DNA from: Blepharisma japonicum | Lineage: Eukaryota > Ciliophora > Heterotrichea > Heterotrichida > Blepharismidae | Direction of reading: 5' to 3' | Assembly (NCBI GenBank): GCA_949751835.1 | Contig: CATKHK010000042.1 | Location: 248,001-312,000 of the forward strand | DNA: 64,000 nucleotides | Shown: in pieces, positions 61,901 to 64,000 of the stretch | Layout: the number at the start of each line of letters is the position of its first letter | Position numbering within the stretch: the first letter of the stretch is position 1 | Program-made: the position numbers and the translations under genes | Notes under the pieces: generated by a model | What the model was told of the DNA's origin: nothing | Database searches by the model: none | Seen by the model: the letters and a program-made list of their open reading frames with translations, nothing else

Positions 61901-64000
61901 ACTTCAGGGAGAGTGGACAACAACTCCATTTAAGCTTATCAATGCCAAATTCATCAGAGAAAAATCAGAAGAGTTCAGCAAAATTGTTTCAAGATGCGAA
62001 AACTCCTTACCAGAGTCTACAGTCATCAAAGAGTTTAAAGAACTTGTATATGATTTCAGAGAAACCATGCCAGTCGTCGAAGCAATGAGATCTCCACTGG
62101 AAGAATCCCATTGGAAGCAAATAAAAGAAATTATAGGAAAGGACTTTGAAATTAATGATGAGTTCACCTTGGGGGATCTCATGAGATTAGATGTGGTTAG
62201 CAAGCAAACTGAAATACAGCAAATTGCAACCCAAGCTGCTCAAGAAGGGCAGCTAAAGATACAGCTAGATGACGTTAAAGCTATCTGGCAAGAACAAGAA
62301 CTGCCAGTGCAAACTTATAAGGAGCATAGAGATATTTGGATCTTAGGAGATATTGAAGAAATGCTGAGCAGTTTGGATGACTCTTGTGCTAAACTTAGTA
62401 TGATTGCTGGAAACAGATATGTGGCTGTCATCAGAGAAGATGTAAATAAATGGAAAGACGATTTAAACACTATGCAGGATATAATGGAAGAGTGGATTAC
62501 TTGTCAAAAAAGCTGGATGTATTTAGAAAACATTTTCAGCTCTGGGGATATAAAAAGGCATCTGCATCAAGAGTCAGCCATGTTTGAAGGAGTTGATAAG
62601 TTCTTCAGAAATCTCATGAAAAAGACTGCGCAGAGAAACCAAGCGCTTAGAGCAACAGTAGGAGTGGCTGGTTTATTAACAGAACTCAAACGCCACAATG
62701 CAACATTAGACCAAGTTCAAAGACAGCTCAATAAGTATCTTGAGACCAAGCGACGAAGCTTCCCAAGGTTCTATTTCTTATCAGATGATGAACTACTGCA
62801 TATTCTTGCAAATGCTCATGATCCTCACAAGGTGCAGCCACATTTGAAAAAATGCTTTGATAATATAAATGCCCTAGATTTTGGAAGTGAGCCTAAATCT
62901 GTTGATATTTTTGCGATGGAGTCGCATGAAGGCGAAAAAGTGTACTTCGCTGGAAAAGTTCTCAAAGCAAGAGGTATGGTTGAAGAGTGGCTTAGTAATG
63001 TGCAAGCTGCTATGATGGATGTCCTCATGAAAGCTATGGCTATTGGGAGAGATGACTTGGAAGGTCAAGAAAGAAAAGAATGGGTTTTAAAGCATCCAGG
63101 CCAAGTAATTGCAACTGTTGTTCAAATCAATTGGTGCTCGGAAACAGAATCTGCTATAGAAGCTGTCACTGATACTCCTTCATCACTTGAAGATTGATAC
63201 ACCCTCAACAAAACCCAGCTAGAACAACTTGTAGAGCTTGTCCGTGGTTCTCTGACTCCTCTACAAAGAAAAGTAATAGTTTCACTGATCACTACAGACG
63301 TCCATGGAAGAGATATTATAGAAATACTAAAAGGCGAAGGAGTTGAGTCTATTAATGATTTCTTATGGCAGCAACAGCTGAGATATTATTGGGAAAAGGA
63401 GAGCGATATTGTGATTATAAGACAAATTAATGCTCTGCTGTATTATGGCTATGAATATATGGGAGCTACATCTAGACTTGTTATTACACCATTGACTGAT
63501 AGATGCTGGATTACTATTACTTCAGCACTTAATATAAAGTTAGGAGCGTCTCCAGCTGGGCCTGCAGGAACAGGTAAAACAGAGTCTACAAAGGATCTTG
63601 CAAAGGCAATTGGAATGCAATGTGTTGTCTTTAACTGCTCTGAACAAATCACTTATAAAATGATGGGGAGACTTTTTTCAGGATTAGCACAGCAAGGTGC
63701 ATGGAGCTGTTTGGATGAATTCAACCGTATTGATATAGAAGTACTTTCGGTTATTGCTCAGCAGCTATTAACAATTCAAAATGCATTGAGAGAGGGAGCT
63801 GCTGAGTTTCTGTTTGAAGATTCTATGATACCGCTGAAAACCACATGTGGAGTTTTCATTACAATGAATCCTGGTTATGCTGGAAGAACTGAGCTGCCTG
63901 ACAACTTAAAAGTCTGTTTCAGACCAGTTGCTATGATGATTCCTGACTATGCCATGATTGCTGAAATTATGCTCCTCGCTGAAGGATTTTCTGAAGGCAA
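58971..64000 (+). CDS. Axonemal inner-arm dynein heavy chain, 5' part (runs past the window end)
   Basis: Minus-end-directed ciliary motor. The frame is open from ATG 58971 to the end, more than 1670 residues, intronless so far; one TGA Trp at 63195-63197 (residue 1409), while more than 20 other Trp codons are TGG. Residues 1-200 are a basic disordered head, then the stem/linker (about 230-1480, including RKFRIWKTCIMWKRNVNRY and FPRFYFLSDDELLHILANAH). AAA1 begins near residue 1500: P-loop GPAGTGKTE at 1530, CLDEFNRIDIEVLSVIAQQL (Walker B) and ITMNPGYAGRTELPDNL (sensor). Sequence choices around KMMGRLFSGLAQQGAW resemble the DNAH6-type single-headed inner-arm chains, though other inner-arm classes (DNAH1/3/7/12) remain possible. 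Confidence 0.93.

Noticed and set aside
1-64000. Stentor as the source.
   Set aside because: Stentor has 15-nt introns too, but uses the standard code, which contradicts the many sense TGA codons.
1-64000. CRISPR arrays, transposons, viral remnants, rRNA genes, telomeric repeats.
   Set aside because: Looked for; no spaced direct repeats, transposase, reverse transcriptase, capsid-type frames, rRNA sequence or CCCTAA-type repeat tracts seen.

Overview
This window looks like somatic (macronuclear) DNA from a heterotrich ciliate, most like Blepharisma. Three sequence facts support that. (1) UGA is read as tryptophan: about 30 genes stay open only if in-frame TGA is sense, and TGA falls on invariant Trp positions (polo-box 1 and kinase subdomain IX of two polo kinases, GINS Psf3, importin alpha). 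All 41 genes whose 3' end is visible stop at TAA (about three quarters) or TAG, none at TGA. (2) Twenty introns were found by reading through breaks in recognisable proteins. Nineteen are exactly 15 nt and one is 16 nt; all have GT at the 5' end, AG at the 3' end, and an A at the sixth base from the 3' end. (3) The DNA is AT-rich and very gene-dense: about 42 genes fill roughly 86% of 64 kb, with neighbours often less than 50 bp apart. Stentor shares the 15-nt introns but uses the standard code, so Blepharisma or a close relative fits best; the genus is an inference.

Layout. 1-8 kb: a small secreted protein, a disordered protein, a quinone-oxidoreductase-like enzyme, a coiled-coil protein, a PLK1-type polo kinase and a BFR1-like mRNP protein. 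8-13 kb: a RING protein, syntaxin-18 with three introns, a large coiled-coil protein and a 4-TM protein. 13-19 kb: MCM10, a PLK4-type kinase, an FCP1/SCP-type phosphatase and a MATE transporter. 19-30 kb: a receptor with two tandem Venus-flytrap modules and 7-8 TM helices, syndetin/VPS50, a small Cys-rich protein, a disordered IQ-motif protein and UBL5/Hub1. 30-37 kb: a PKA-like catalytic subunit, a 7TM-RGS receptor, a tetraspanin-like protein, a Sec14/CRAL-TRIO protein, an Alba-like locus broken by one in-frame TAA, a protein with two cyclic-nucleotide-binding domains, GINS Psf3 and a tRNA-Arg-like gene. 37-50 kb: unknown proteins, U1-70K, a large coiled-coil protein, PIG-A and CDP-DAG synthase in tight tandem, two unknown proteins and importin alpha. 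50-64 kb: a PX-type sorting nexin, an ACSF3-like acyl-CoA synthetase, ribosomal protein eL8, an alpha/beta hydrolase, and the first 5 kb of an axonemal dynein heavy chain that runs off the end.

Most genes are core eukaryotic functions, and neighbours are mostly unrelated. Some functional links are visible: replication (MCM10, Psf3), cell and basal-body cycle (PLK1-like, PLK4-like), membrane traffic (STX18, VPS50, sorting nexin, Sec14), cAMP/G-protein signalling (PKA-like kinase, cNMP-binding protein, 7TM-RGS, tandem flytrap receptor), and PI/GPI lipid synthesis (CDP-DAG synthase feeds PI synthesis; PIG-A uses PI; their genes are 17 bp apart). No CRISPR array, transposon, viral element, rRNA or telomere was seen. 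The most striking feature is the genome's coding and splicing system: 15-nt introns with a fixed A at position 10, together with UGA=Trp. No wholly new multi-gene system was recognised.
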